Assembly: GCF_026914265.1 (NCBI RefSeq) | Contig: NC_069132.1 | Coordinates: 34,714,932-34,778,931 of the forward strand | Source: Mya arenaria | Taxonomy: Eukaryota > Mollusca > Bivalvia > Myida > Myidae | Direction: 5' to 3' | Length of the DNA: 64,000 bases | In this document: piece after piece, positions 1 to 12,260 of the stretch | Position numbering within the stretch: the first letter of the stretch is position 1 | How the letters are laid out: every line of letters begins with the position of its first letter | Notes under the pieces: model-generated | Database searches by the model: none | What the model was told of the DNA's origin: nothing | Seen by the model: only the letters and a program-made list of their open reading frames with translations | Program-made: the position numbers and the translations under genes

Positions 1-72
1 GGGGCAGGTCTAGACGCTCGAGGGTGCGTATTCTTTTGACTTGCGCCCCTCCCTCAGATTTTTTTATTTGAT

Positions 73-300
73 TTAAAGCTACAGTACACTCTTATAGATT
101 TACCGTTTTGACTTCTTTATTTTTTGTCTTAGAATAAGCCAATTTTGCTTAAATATCTGAAAAACAGTTATATAAGACTGCTGACAAAAGTTCAGATCGC
201 AAGTTGTCATATTTACGTTCGAAAATTTATGATTTATGGCTTAAAGCGTCACTTACGCTTCAAGAAAAATGCATAAAACAACATCCTTTTTTTATCATAA
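73..300. repeat. Partial copy of the palindromic TTAA MITE
   Basis: The stretch begins with TTAAAGCT and carries the left half of the MITE family described in full at 3391-3751: the phrase ending GACTGCTGACAAAAG and the inner GGCTTAAAGCGT / ACGCTTCAAG inverted pair are present. The right half is replaced by unrelated AT-rich DNA, so this is a decayed or 3'-truncated copy. Confidence 0.7.
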
Positions 301-440
301 ATATGATAACTAAATGCTTGTAACAATGATAAAACATCATTAACAGTTTTAATCAGAACTTTATTGTTAACAAGTATTTGAATCTAAAACAAAACTTGCT
401 TGATTTTGCGGAAAGGCGTTAAGAACGCTATGATAAATTA

Positions 441-500
441 AAAAAATGCTTAGATTCATAAAAAAAATGCTTAGATTCATAAAAAATGCTTAGATTCATA
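441..500. repeat. 20-bp tandem repeat, 3 copies
   Basis: Three adjacent near-identical copies of a 20-bp unit (AAAAAATGCTTAGATTCATA), differing only in the length of the A run. A simple local duplication in non-coding DNA. Confidence 0.9.
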
Positions 501-3390
501 AAAACAGTTTAAATGAGGTTTAGTGTAAAAATTGCCGTTTGATATTTTTTTCATAAAAGTGAGTTCGGCCTAAAAATGTGTTAATCCTGCCTAATAAAAG
601 CCGCCGACCCTCGTTTTTTAAAATTATCCTGTCACTTGCATACAAGTCGGTCCAATAGCAAGGTGCCGTGTAAACTTTAGTTTATTAGGATAGTAGACCC
701 TGTGATGTTTATCTATAGTCAGGTGGTCATGTGACCGCGAAAACGAACTTCTTTTCTATTCTGCAATGTCAGAGAAAAAGCACAAATAATGTTTCAGTAT
801 CTTATCAATAGACCGCCACCAACCGAACTCAACAATCACTCGCCCATAAACTCCAATCAATCTGCATAATAATCACACTGGCAAACAATTGACCTGAAAA
901 TCGACATGTGATGTGAAGTCTTACCCCACCCGCAAATGCTTGAAACTGTGAGACAGCATTCAATGATACTCGTCGATAGTTTATTCCATTTCTGTGGTGA
1001 ATGACAAAATCTCACTTACAACAGAAATGAATGATCTCTTTGCCGGTGCAGTTCTGAGCATCCAAAACTATCAAAATGTATTAAATCCATTTGGAGTTGT
1101 TTGTGAACACTCGTGATCTTGAATCATGACCTGTGTACTGTGCTCTGACTTGCGGAATAATTGTTACATCATCAGATAATGTTTGGAGACTGATCCATGT
1201 TTATGCACTATTAAAATCTCTTTTTTTATGTTTTGAATTGATATTGACGTATTAAAATGCACTGACTTTGAATATTAACGTATTGAAAAAAGTTGAATAG
1301 TTTTGAGAACTATTTTGCAGGCGATTTAAACATGGATACCGAGTGTGATGACGTCAACAGGGAAAAACAGTTGCTCCCCTTACTTGTAAAGATATTTATG
1401 ATAATAAGGTTATTTATAGTGTTTAATTAAACAAAGTAACAGGACAAGTACAAAAGTTGCTGCAAGATGCAGCAATTGGATGTTAGCGCGGGCCAACTAT
1501 TGGTTATGCAAGTCTATATGTAGGGTCAGAACGAAGTAAATGAGGTAAGGACTAACATTGATTGTAGATGTCAGTGAAATGAAGTTACTTAAAAGATGAC
1601 AGAATTGGGCTGTTGTTTTGAAATGAAAATGAAACTTAACACAATAACAATTGTACAACTGATGGTATATCTATGACAGAAACCATAATTGTATCAAATA
1701 ACTTTATTCATGAACTGTATCAATATACACACATTTATAAAAGACAACATGGCCACAGTGGTGGTTTTCTTTTGGAGTGGCTGATATGATAGCTGAAATG
1801 TTAAATATGCCAACATGATTTGGTAAATTCTGGGCAAAGTTCGAAACGTTGAGAATTTGAAGTACTTTGGTGAAATGTTGACTTTAAACAGGAGTAGCAC
1901 CAAAGGTTTATTCAAAAAACTAATTAAGGACATCTGCTTAAAACAATGTTTACTTTTTGCTAATAATTCGCCAAACAAGTTGACCGTTATAATTTAGTGT
2001 TACAAATCCATTGTTTCTAACTGAAAAACACATACAACTGTTTGCTTATGTAACAGATTTTAACACAATTAAAAAAAAAATACATTTAACATAAACTAAA
2101 AGTTGGTTATACATGAGCTGAAAGAAAGAAGTCTGATCATCATTATTAATGTCATTTTCCTTGTTCTGTGGCGTAGATGATTTATAGGCATGCAGTCTGT
2201 TTTAAACAAAGGAAACAAGTTAAGCATATACTGACACTTATAGGTAATAAACATTATGTAATCATCATGCATTATGCACTTTTAAGGCATAAGATATAAG
2301 AATGATGAGCAGAATGTGATGCAGGTTGATAGTGGTATGACTAGGAAGTTGATCACTTAATGTGTATGGAAATATAATGACACCAAAGATTTATGAAGAA
2401 TGTGCTGAAAATTATAGGTTACAATGAAATGAAGTGAGGAATATGTTTTAATACATGAAAAGTGAAGCATTTGTACAAAGTTTGGTGGAAATGTGTTAAT
2501 GTTATTTTGCCTGTAAAACTTCTCAATTCTTTAAAATATGACATTGAAATATAAGAATAAATACTGCATTGAGTATTACTGAAATGTGAACATATGTACA
2601 AACAAGAAAGAACATGAGCAATATGACATTTTATATACATTTTGTATACAACAAAGAGTAATAAGCATGATAACAAAATATACAGAGTTAGTATGTATGC
2701 TGGGAATGGCAGAGTTGTACTGAAATGTAATAAACAATAGAAAGAATATTTGTTATAATTTGGTGTAAGTGCGACATATACATTATGACCAATACTTGGA
2801 ATAAGAATGCACACAGACAAATTAATACAATACTAAAATACATGCCGCCACTATTTCATAAGCAATGAAATAGAACAGGTATGAAAGAAAAGAATATAAA
2901 TGAAAATGCATGAAAACCTAGTAATATGTACCTAGTATGCAAATGCACAGTATTTGAATGAAACTATTTATAGGGTGATAAATATCTTTTACATGGGGGG
3001 GGGGCTTAAAAAGACTCAGTTTCAGTTGTAATGTTGGAATGAATTGGGTTGAATATAGGTATATTTGTTAAATGATGTACTAACTTAAAATTTGAAAGTT
3101 GTCAAACCCAAAACTATAAATGATATGCCTGGAGTTTTATATTATCAGTATAAGCATTGCTAATATGGTTGATAGCCAAAAGGCCATTATTTTTTAAAGT
3201 TTGAAAAGTCATAAATCACGAAAATGAAAAACAACAACACACAATAGAATGGTTAAGGGTCATGCAAAAAAAAGCAGGGTAAGTTGAGAAGTTGAAACAG
3301 GCATACTTTTTTAAGCATTATGAATTCTAATGTTTGTAAATGGAGAGTCAGTGCCTATAAAAGAGACATTGAATGATATATTCATCAGAG
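501..3390. other. AT-rich intergenic DNA, no gene seen
   Basis: No open frame here has coding character: the longer ones on the minus strand (for example 1694-1978 and 2419-2820) are low-complexity hydrophobic translations of AT-rich DNA without recognisable motifs. A G run lies at about 2995-3004. Nothing else is supportable. Confidence 0.6.
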
Positions 3391-3751
3391 TTAAAGCTGC
3401 ACTCTCACAGATTGAACGTTTTGACAACTTTTTCATTTTTTGAGTTAGAACGAGCCATATTTTGCGAAAATCCATTGAAACCAGTTATATAAGACTGTTG
3501 ACAAAAAAAGATTGCAGATTTTTATACTTAAGTTCAAAAATTGATGTTTTATGCAATTTTCTTAAACTGTTAGTAACAGCTTAAGCCATAAGACATTAAT
3601 TTTCAAATGGAAATATGAAAATCTGTGATTTGATCTTTTGTCAGTAATCTTAAATCATTTGTTTGCGGATATTAACACAAAATTTGCGCTTTCCAAGACA
3701 AACAATAAAAAAAGTTGTACAAATGGTAAATCTGTGAGAATGCAGCTTTAA
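3391..3751. mobile_element. Palindromic MITE flanked by TTAA (reference copy)
   Basis: A 361-bp element bounded by TTAA on both sides. Its terminal inverted repeats read AGCTGCACTCTCACAGAT at the left and the reverse complement (with a mismatch) at the right. The inner half is also palindromic, so the whole element can fold on itself. It encodes nothing. At least ten further copies occur here: 9766-10108, 10673-11014, 11537-11835, 13348-13731, 21475-21797, 21798-22216, 31349-31710, 32174-32540, 59700-60059 and 60405-60727. TTAA flanks suggest a piggyBac-type or other TTAA-targeting transposase supplied in trans; that assignment is inference. Confidence 0.85.
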
Positions 3752-4429
3752 GCATAACAGGTAGTAAAGAATGGTGACATGGCAAAATGACATAGTGATA
3801 TAAATACAAGTATTTCTTGTAAATTAACATTTTGTAACTGTTTAAGTGAGATGTTGAAAAACAGAACATTGTTAAATATATGTACATATGAGAAATTAAT
3901 TTAAACATTAATGGGAATTAAACTTAGCAAAAGCATAGTGATATCTACAGAGCATTATGCAAACATCAGTGTTCAGATAGACAAAACCTTGAATGAGAAG
4001 TCTTATAATACTGTCAAATGTCTCTGATTTTAGGAACATGTTTTGTAAATAATTATTGAAATTGCAGAACATTTAAGAAAACAATAGGAAGATAAGTAAT
4101 CATTATGATGAGGTTATTAAATAATGTAAGATATTGGCACAACTGTCACTTAACATATTGACAGAATGGTAAAACACAACATAGGCAAAAATGGAAGTAC
4201 ACTATTTTATAAATATCAAATTTCAAATCTCCCGCCACAGAGTGGGGAGGGGATTACAGAAACACTTCATCAGTCTGTCTGTCCATCTGGCTGTAACATT
4301 TCGTGTCTGTGCTATAGCTTACTTATGCATTGATGGATTACCATATATTGCTTGGTACAAATGTTGTCCTCATTGAGACGATGAGCAGTGACATTGACCA
4401 GGGTCCATAAAGATCAAAGTCACACGAGA

Positions 4430-4945
4430 TATTTAAATGTCAGAGTACACATACTCGTGTCCGCGCTATAAACTCTTCCTACAAATATCAAGTTTGGTCA
4501 CAGTATGTGAGCCTTAACTGAAACAGTAATCTATTTTTAGTAACAGTGACAACGACCCTAGGGGGCCAAAAAGCATCCATTAAAGCTCTGCATAAACTTG
4601 TCCTATATACCAAGTTTGGTCACACTATGTCAACCCTTCCTTGAGTTATTCAGTACTTACCATATTTCTATTTTGACCTTGACCTAGACCATAACTCTCG
4701 GGGCCAAAAACACAATCTCAAGAAAGGTCTCTATAAACTCTTCCTATATACCAAATTTGGTACCAATTAGAAGATCCTTACTTAAGTTATTCAAAACCAA
4801 CCCTTTTTCTATTAATAGTAACCTTGACCTTGATCATAGGGGCCTCAAACGCATTCCCATAAAAGGTCTCCATAAACTCTTTGCATATACCAAGTTTGGT
4901 CTCTTTATGTCAAACCTAGCTAAAATTATTCGATACATAAGGTGA
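4430..4945. repeat. Degenerate ~130-bp tandem repeat
   Basis: About four diverged units share the phrases TATACCAAGTTTGGTC, AAACTCTTCCTATATACC and TGACCTTGACC...GGGGCC. The spacing is roughly 130 bp. It does not code. Repeats of this style are widespread in bivalve intergenic DNA (general knowledge); the family is not named here. Confidence 0.65.
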
Positions 4946-5099
4946 CTTTGACGCTGCTCTAACACCAGCCCGCCCGAACAATGACACAGGTCATTCAAAT
5001 ATCTTGTTTTCCCTTTATGAAAATGTGGTTAGGAATATAAAAATGTGCCTTTCAAAAGAAATTAAAAGAAGAGTTAAAAAGAAAAAAAAACATTCAAGG

Positions 5100-5870
5100 G
5101 CAATAATTTGTATTTAGGGTTAACATGAAGTTATGTTCCTAAGTGTAAGATGGTCGTCAATAATTATGCGAAGTATTAAGTGCATTGAATGAAGGTATAG
5201 AAGTTTTTTTTATTAAAATCCCAACTTGCCCTAAAACTTTAACCTAAGTCAATCAGGGGCCATAACTTGTATTAAGGATAATATGAATGAAGGGTATAGA
5301 AGTTATCAATAAATATATCAACCTGCCCTAAAATTTTAACCTAAGTTCCATAGTCAATCAGGGGCCATTATGTGAATAAAATATGATATGGAGTTATCAT
5401 ACCTAATTATGTGATGGCACTGAACAACTGTGTAAAGTATTAAGTCAATTGAATGAAGGGTATTGGACTTATTAGTGAAAATCCCAACTTGTTCTAAAAC
5501 TTTAACCTGCCCTAAACCTTTAACCTAAGTCAATCAGGGGCTATAACTTGTATTGAGGATAATACAGAGTTATGTAACCTCATTGTGTGATGATCCTGAA
5601 CAAATGTGTCAAGTATTAAGTTAAATGAACGAATGGTAGAGAAGTTATTAATAAATATCCCAACCTGCCCTAAAACTTTAACCTAAGTTTGATAGTCAAT
5701 CAGGGGCCATAACTTGTATAAAGGAGTTATCTATTCCCATTATATGATGGCCCTGAACAACTGTGTGAGGTATTAAGTCAATTGAATGAAGGGTATTGGA
5801 CTTATAAGTGAAAATCCCAACTTGCCCTAAAACTTGAACCGGACACCGACACCAGAGCGAATAGTATAGC
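5100..5870. repeat. Degenerate tandem repeat with AATCAGGGGCCATAACTTGTA motif
   Basis: Several units of variable length (about 115-200 bp) repeat the phrases CCCTAAAACTTTAACCTAAG, CAATCAGGGGCCATAACTTG, AATGAAGGGTAT and TGTGTGATGGCCCTGAACAA. Unit order and spacing are irregular, which suggests old duplications followed by loss. No coding frame crosses the block. Confidence 0.65.
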
Positions 5871-6229
5871 CCACCTTATTCTTAAAATAGTCGAGCTAAA
5901 AAAACACAAATGTGATAATATATTTATAACATGTGTTTTCTCTTCAAAAACAGTGAAACAAGGTTATGACATCACCACAAAATATATGTATCACTTTATC
6001 GAAAATACTTAAGGCTTGCTATTTCATCGATGTTATGAATCAAGACTCATTTTCCTTTTTTTTAGCCAAAATAACCTTGACATTGATCTTACCTACACTA
6101 CACACAATATGTATAACTTTAAAAAATACTCTTTTATTATGTTCAAATATTCAAGAATATTTTAGGTTACTGATCATACAACTTGTATTTCTATATTCTT
6201 GACCAGTGGTTGTGTACAATTTTGATCAG

Positions 6230-6600
6230 ATTCAACATACCGGTCAGGTTGCGAGAAAAACAAATTGCCTTGTGTTGACTTGATGTAGTGTCAGCTAAAG
6301 CATTGAGGCAGGTTGTTTCGTTAAGAATCAATTGGTCCTTTCTTGCAATGACAAGTTTTTCATTTTCAAACTTTCCTCTAGCGTTTATAGGGAAGAGCAC
6401 TGTGAGGTAGAAGTGAAGTGCAGGATCTTCACCGATTGTTTTCAGTTCAGGTATTGTGATGAGGAGTAACTCAACTGTTGAAGATCAAGTTGGAACAGTT
6501 TCCGCATTTCATACCTACTGCTGCGTTTGATAACAACCTCAGCTGTGCAAAAGTAGGTCACTTGTGTAAGGGACTGGCTCTAACATGGAGGACATTTGTC
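6230..6600 (-). pseudogene. Decayed coding-like segment, unidentified
   Basis: On the minus strand, two overlapping frames have a balanced, protein-like composition. One (about 6590-6440) includes a CPPC-like pair and a run of charged residues; the other (about 6480-6230) includes segments reading PELKTIGEDPALHFYLTV and LFPINARGKFENEK. The change of frame between them and an in-frame stop argue for a pseudogene or exon remnant. A possible donor (CCG|GTATGT) lies near 6242 and a possible acceptor (CTTCAACAG) near 6479, so one conserved exon is also possible. I do not recognise the family, and random open sequence is not excluded. Confidence 0.3.
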
Positions 6601-7590
6601 AAGGTCCATTTACTTGTTGCCACACTCTAAAAAGATATGAAAGGAGTTTGTTATGATATCATGATAAGTGAATGTAGCACTGAAGACCTGATAACATGAA
6701 ACATGAGAAATAAAATAACTCTTAACATTAAACTGAGGTGAATTTGTTAGGTTTCAAGGTTGATTTCATAAGCTTTATTCGAAATGTGAATTGACAGGTA
6801 ATTTGCAATTTGATGTCAATTCTGAATCAGGTTTTACAAATCAAACATTGATGCATGAATTGCAGAATAATAATTAAGATTAAGTATTTATATACAAGTA
6901 ATGATTTCATTCCTTTATTCAGCTATTGAGTTAAGCAATTTTGTTAGAAAAAGTGAAAAAATGTTATTAATTTTTAGGAAGGCTTGTTTATAGGTCATGT
7001 ATTTTGTGCGAAATAAATATCAAAATGATGTCTAAAAAAAGATTATATTGTGAAATAATGTAAGCTTGTAGAGTTAATTTTTTTAAACATTATATGAAAT
7101 TGTGAATAATTGTAAATACATTCAAATATTTATTGAAATGCATTGAAACATCCATATGTTTTTGTTTTATTAAAGGTTGAATGTTAATACCAAAAGCAAT
7201 GCTATTTAAAGTTGCAGTTAAAAACTTAACAAAATATTTGCCTAGCTTTAGTTGTGTTACATAACAACACAAAATGCAGAAGGTTTGGGATTTCATTTTT
7301 AATATGAATGCTGGCTATTGTTCTGAAACCATAAAGTTAACAGGAAACTAAGAAAGAGAACAAACCTGGTTTTGGGCAGCGGGGCAGCACTGATATTTGT
7401 GGGCTGAAGAATACTCATTTCTTGGAACTCCTCAGTCCTGGCCCATTATTGTTGGGCCAACATTTTTTGCAGTTTTCATCTTGAAGATGAAGCCCTTTCT
7501 GTTCAATATTTACAACTCTTGTGGTAGAAACTGGAATGTAGGATGATAAACATAAATATACATTTTATTGAGACAGAATCCCGTAAAACA
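6601..7590. other. Intergenic, nothing recognised
   Basis: AT-rich DNA with no coding-like frame. The minus-strand open stretch at 7090-7296 is low-complexity and without motifs. Confidence 0.55.
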
Positions 7591-7911
7591 TGTTTATTAT
7601 TTTAAACTAATGCACCAGTCAATTGTAACCACGACCCCCAAGGTCCGGGGGTATACCAGGGATAGCCGGGTGGCCCTGCATTGCAGGGTGAATGGGATGG
7701 TTATGTCTCGCTTTAAATATAGCAGGGAATGGGCCTTACCTAGGGCCCCTGGGGTGCGGGGGCATTTGGCGAGATTAAACCATCTGTTCATCCCCGCAGG
7801 ACGTGATTTTAGTCAAGATTGGCTGGACCTATGGTCAGGGTCCTCACCATTCCCCTGACCGGGGGGGGGGGGGGCGTGGTTTCAATTGACTGATGCATTA
7901 GTCTAAAATAA
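7591..7911. mobile_element. Non-autonomous DNA element with ~47-bp terminal inverted repeats
   Basis: Both ends carry an inverted repeat of about 45-47 bp containing ACTAATGCACCAGTCAATTG on the left and its near reverse complement on the right (TTGACTGATGCATTAGTC). The ~230-bp interior is much more GC-rich than its surroundings and includes a long G run (7861-7874). The interior open frames are shadows of this composition. A related right end recurs at 23530-23655. Probably a MITE; the superfamily is unclear and no clear target duplication was found. Confidence 0.65.
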
Positions 7912-8689
7912 TAACTGGTGAATAATGAAAACGATGCAAAAATTTAATGACTACGAACAAATCACCTTAAACTCGTTACATACAGACTGACATGCAAACT
8001 TTGCGCACGCATTACAAAGAAGGGCTTGAAATATCATCCCTACCATTGTGACTCATTCAGTTAGACGCGTTAATGTCCAAATCGAACGTTTTTGTTGCGG
8101 TATTTCTCTTCGAATCACCCTCTCGCAATTTTGACCTTGACCGCACACTCGCCTATATCTGAAATGCAAGAAGCGTTTTCATTGGACGGCTATCATTCCA
8201 GGTTTTAATGACGCAATTTGGAAAAGCCTTCAAATGTTGTCCAAAATGAAAGTAGGAATACCGCAAAAAAACCGTGCTACTGTTTAAATCGAAAGACACG
8301 AAACCTGTTTTTAAAATGATATATATAAAATAACAATAGTTTTTCAGTTCACATCGTAACAAGAAAATGAAAATACCTTTCCCCAACCGCCAGCGTGTTG
8401 ACCTCGATATCCCTAGTCTACTGGACGCTTGCATCTGACCCGTACGTGTCATAACCGGGTAATCAGATAACAGACTGGTTCACCGATTTTCTAAGATTAT
8501 TGTAAGATACATTCTGCGCATTCGTGGTTTATTCTTTTATGTAGAAATATTTAAATAAAAAAAGAGAAGTTTTCTCAACAACTGTGCATTTATGATATTT
8601 TTTCTCTCAAAGAGTTATTTAAAAAAATCTCTGGTTTTAATTTGCCTTATATTTTCAAAGCTTCACATATTAGAAGATTACCAATCTTC

Positions 8690-8880
8690 TATTGCAAAAT
8701 CGAACAGGAACCAGTCTAATGGCGAACTGCTTCGGAATTATCCGAGAGCGGACGGTAAGAAACGGCGCATGCGCGATCAAAACAATGAAAACGCCGCATG
8801 CGCAAGCCCATTGCACCAGGGACACTTCTAAAACAATCAATATATGCGCCGGGCGCCGATGCGCCCGCGCAATAAATAGA
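8690..8880. promoter_or_regulatory. CpG-rich patch with two NRF-1-like palindromes
   Basis: A CpG-dense island in AT-rich DNA contains GGCGCATGCGCG (about 8763) and CCGCATGCGCAAG (about 8792), both close to the NRF-1 consensus YGCGCATGCGCR. That, with the local CpG density, is promoter-like, but no coding exon can be attached to it. It could equally be the GC-rich part of a decayed repeat. Confidence 0.3.
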
Positions 8881-8992
8881 ATACTAGGTAAGTGCCGTGG
8901 ATGGAGAAAGTTTATTTGGCTCGGCTGTAGATTTTATATTCCTCCGCCTTGCCAGATAAACTTCCTCCATCCACGGCACTAACCTAGTATTC
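8879..8992. repeat. 42-bp-arm inverted repeat (hairpin) with 30-bp loop
   Basis: Left arm 8879-8920 starts GAATACTAGGTAAGTGCCGT; right arm 8951-8992 is its reverse complement with about three mismatches in 42. The loop is 8921-8950. The arm ends are flush and the surrounding DNA is not symmetric. It is either a tiny foldback element or a transcribed hairpin precursor; nothing in the sequence decides which. Confidence 0.8.
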
Positions 8993-9396
8993 TCAATATA
9001 CATTTATATAGAATGAAGGATGTAGTTTACACGGGTGTTCTATAGTTGGAATTATAGTAAAAGGGAAAATATTCGGCAAGATCGTTGATCAAACAAAATC
9101 ATTTATCAGTCTGGGCTTTATATAGGATTTTCAGACAAGGTACTTTTTAATACTTTTCTGCCTTTTCTAGCAATTTTTTCCCGGGCTCTGAATTTATAAC
9201 AACATCTTTTTCAATATAAAATAGTTTTTAATACAATAGATACAAATAAACATACATGTTTGATTACATAGCTAAGATTAAAACATAAAATATAGCGCAC
9301 AAAATTCAGATTGCTATTGCCAGAAATATACATTTCCCTAAAAAAACAAGAATTCCGCGAATCGGATGTGTCGCCTGTCGGGAGCGCCCTTAAAAA

Positions 9397-11927
9397 GCCG
9401 CCGGCCCTAGTAATTTAAAAACTAAAACACAAAAAACGGTCAACACACCATTAACTGTCATTATGTTTTGACAGTGTAAGAAATAGCGCTATTTGCAGGA
9501 AAAAGATCTTGACATAAAGTATTGAAATAACATCCATTTCTTCCCTGCCTAGTTATTATGGGGTTGTTACTATAAACAAACAATTTTAGGCCTTATAAGC
9601 ATAAAGGGGGTACATTCAATTACAAAGCATTTAACAAAACTCTCTAACAAAGCATCTTAAGACAACAACACAATCATTAACAATAAGAATAAAAGCAATA
9701 AAAGACATAATAATGACACATACATGTACAATGACAACGCTTTCAACAAAATATCATTAACCATCTTAAAGCTGTACTCTCATATTGACCGTTTTGACAA
9801 TTTTTTGTCTTGGAATGAGCCATTTTTGCGTTTTTGTCTGGAAACCAGTGATATATGACTGCTGACAAAAGATCAGATCGCATTTTTTTTCATATTTACA
9901 TTCGAAAATTGATATTTTGCGGCTAAATGCGTAATTAACGCTTATGAAATGTGAAGTATTTGTGCAGTTCCCCTAACAATTGAGATCTGTTATATTGTGA
10001 ATTATCTCATATGACTGAAATGAAGGCATTGAAACCAAAAGCAGGTGATTCTGGGACAAAAACTTTACAAAATGTCAAAACTGTCAATCTGTGGGAGTGC
10101 AGCTTTAACAAAGCATCCAACATTCATTCAGGTAGAAAAATACCCATGAATAAAAAGGAAAGAAAAGATATACTTCCTTAAACGAAATGTAAGAGCATGC
10201 GCAAGAAACCGTCAATATGATTGAATGGATTCTGCTTCACTTATTTGCCATTAAAAGAGTTTCGGGCCATCAAAACAGTTTCGGGCCATCAAAAGAGTTT
10301 CGGGCCGCCGGCCCTAGTAATTTAAAAACAAAAAACACAAAAACGGTCTTCCCAGCATAAAGTGTCATTATGTTTCGACAGTGTAAGAAATAGCGCTATT
10401 TGCAAGAAAAAGATCTTGACATAATGTATTGAAATAACATCCATTTCTTCCCTGCCTAGTTATTATGGGGTTGTTACTATAAACAAACAATTGTAGGCCT
10501 TATAAGCATAAAGGGGGTACATTCAATTACAAAGCATTTAACAAAACTCTCTAACAAAGCATCTTAAGACAACAACACAATCATTAACAATAAGAATAAA
10601 AGCAATAAAAGCCATAATAATGACACATACATGTACAATGACAACGCTTTCAACAAAATATCATTAACCATCTTAAAGCTGTACTCTCATATTGACCGTT
10701 TTGACAATTTTTTGTCTTGGAATGAGCCATTTTTGCGTTTTTGTCTGGAAACCAGTGATATATGACTGCTGACAAAAGATCAGATCGCATTTTTTTCATA
10801 TTTACATTCGAAAATTGATATTTTGCGGCTAAATGCGTAATTAACGCTTATGAAAGGTGAAGTATTTATGCAGTTCCCCTAACAATTGAGATCTGTTATA
10901 TTGTGAATTATCTCATATGACTGAAATGAAGGCATTGAAACCAAAAGCAGGTGATTCTGGGACAAAAACTTTACAAAATGTCAAAACTGTCAATCTGTGG
11001 GAGTGCAGCTTTAACAAAGCATCCAACATTCATTCAGGTAGAAAAATACCCATGAATAAAAAGGAAAGAAAAGATATACTTCCTTAAACGAAATGTAAGA
11101 GCATGCACAAGAAACCGTCAATATGATTGAATGAATTCGGCTTCACTTATTTGCCATTAAAACAATTTCGGGCCATCAAAAGAGTTTCGGGTCGCAGACC
11201 CTAGTAATTTAAAAACAAAAACACAAAAACGGTCTTCCCAGCATAAACTGTCATTATGTTTTGACAGTGCAAGAAATAGCGCTATTTGCAGGAAAAAGAT
11301 CTTGACATAAAGTATTGAAATAACATCCATTTCTCCCCTGCCTAGTTTTTATGGGGTTGTTACTATAAACAAACAAATTTAGGACCTCAAGGGGGTACAT
11401 TAAATTACAAAGCATTTAACAAAACTTTCTTAAGACAACAAAAACAATCAAACAATAAAAATAAAAGCAAGAAAAGCCATAATAATGACACATACATGTA
11501 CAATGACAACGCTTTGAACACAATATCATTAACTATCTTACACGTGCACTCTTATATTGACCGTTTTGACAACTTTTATTTTTTGTCTTGTAATGAGCCA
11601 ATGTTTTTGTCTAGAAACCAGTGATATATGACTGCTGACAAAAGATCAGATCGCATTTTTTCTTATTTACAAAAATTAATATTTTGCGGCTAAAAGCGTT
11701 ATTTACGCTTAAGAAATATGAAGTTTTTATTCATTTTCCCAAACAATTGAGATCTGTTTCATCGTGAGTTATCTTGTCTGAGACAAAGACTTAACAAAAT
11801 GTCAAAACTGTCAATCTGTGGGAGTGCGGCTTTAAGAAAGTAAGTAGCCTTAATGCAGGCAGAATAAAGTTACCGTGAATAAAACGGAACTAAAAGAAAT
11901 ACTTCCTTAAACGAAATGTAAGAGCAT
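9397..11927. repeat. Three tandem copies of a ~900-bp unit, each containing the MITE
   Basis: Units start at about 9401, 10308 and 11195 with the landmark CCGGCCCTAGTAATTTAAAA (CAGACCCTAG in the third). The first two are nearly identical over ~907 bp; the third is more diverged and shorter. Each holds one palindromic MITE (9766-10108, 10673-11014, 11537-11835). Short GTTTCGGGCCATCAAAA repeats mark the junctions near 10257-10300 and 11165-11190. Non-coding. The MITE was therefore amplified with its surroundings rather than by three transpositions. Confidence 0.9.
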
Positions 11928-12260
11928 CAACACGCCCGTATACATGTATACTAATTGTCTATTAAAATCATTATGTATTTTCATGTTTCACTGGAAACGT
12001 TTAAGTGATCGTCACTCGTTGCTCAATTTGTCGTTTGATTTCAGTATGTGTATGTTGAAATGTATTAAATCCAGTGCACTAAATCATGTGATATAATGTC
12101 CCTTTTGTGACCTCCGAGGCTCAGTATGTATATGTGCTGTTAAATGTTGTCGTGATTACACATGTGTATGTATACATGTAAATATCTTCATGTGATAGAG
12201 GTCCCTTTCTTCGTTTCGTCATGCTCATATGATCATGATCCCTTTTGAGCATACATGTAT
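11928..12260. other. 3' flank of the kinase gene
   Basis: This is the region downstream of the minus-strand kinase stop. It has CATGTATA-rich sequence and no coding frame. I see no convincing AATAAA on the minus strand close to the stop. Confidence 0.5.

Noticed and set aside
7568-7858. 96-codon frame over the GC-rich element
   Set aside because: It is the interior and ends of a terminal-inverted-repeat element; a complementary frame is equally open on the other strand.
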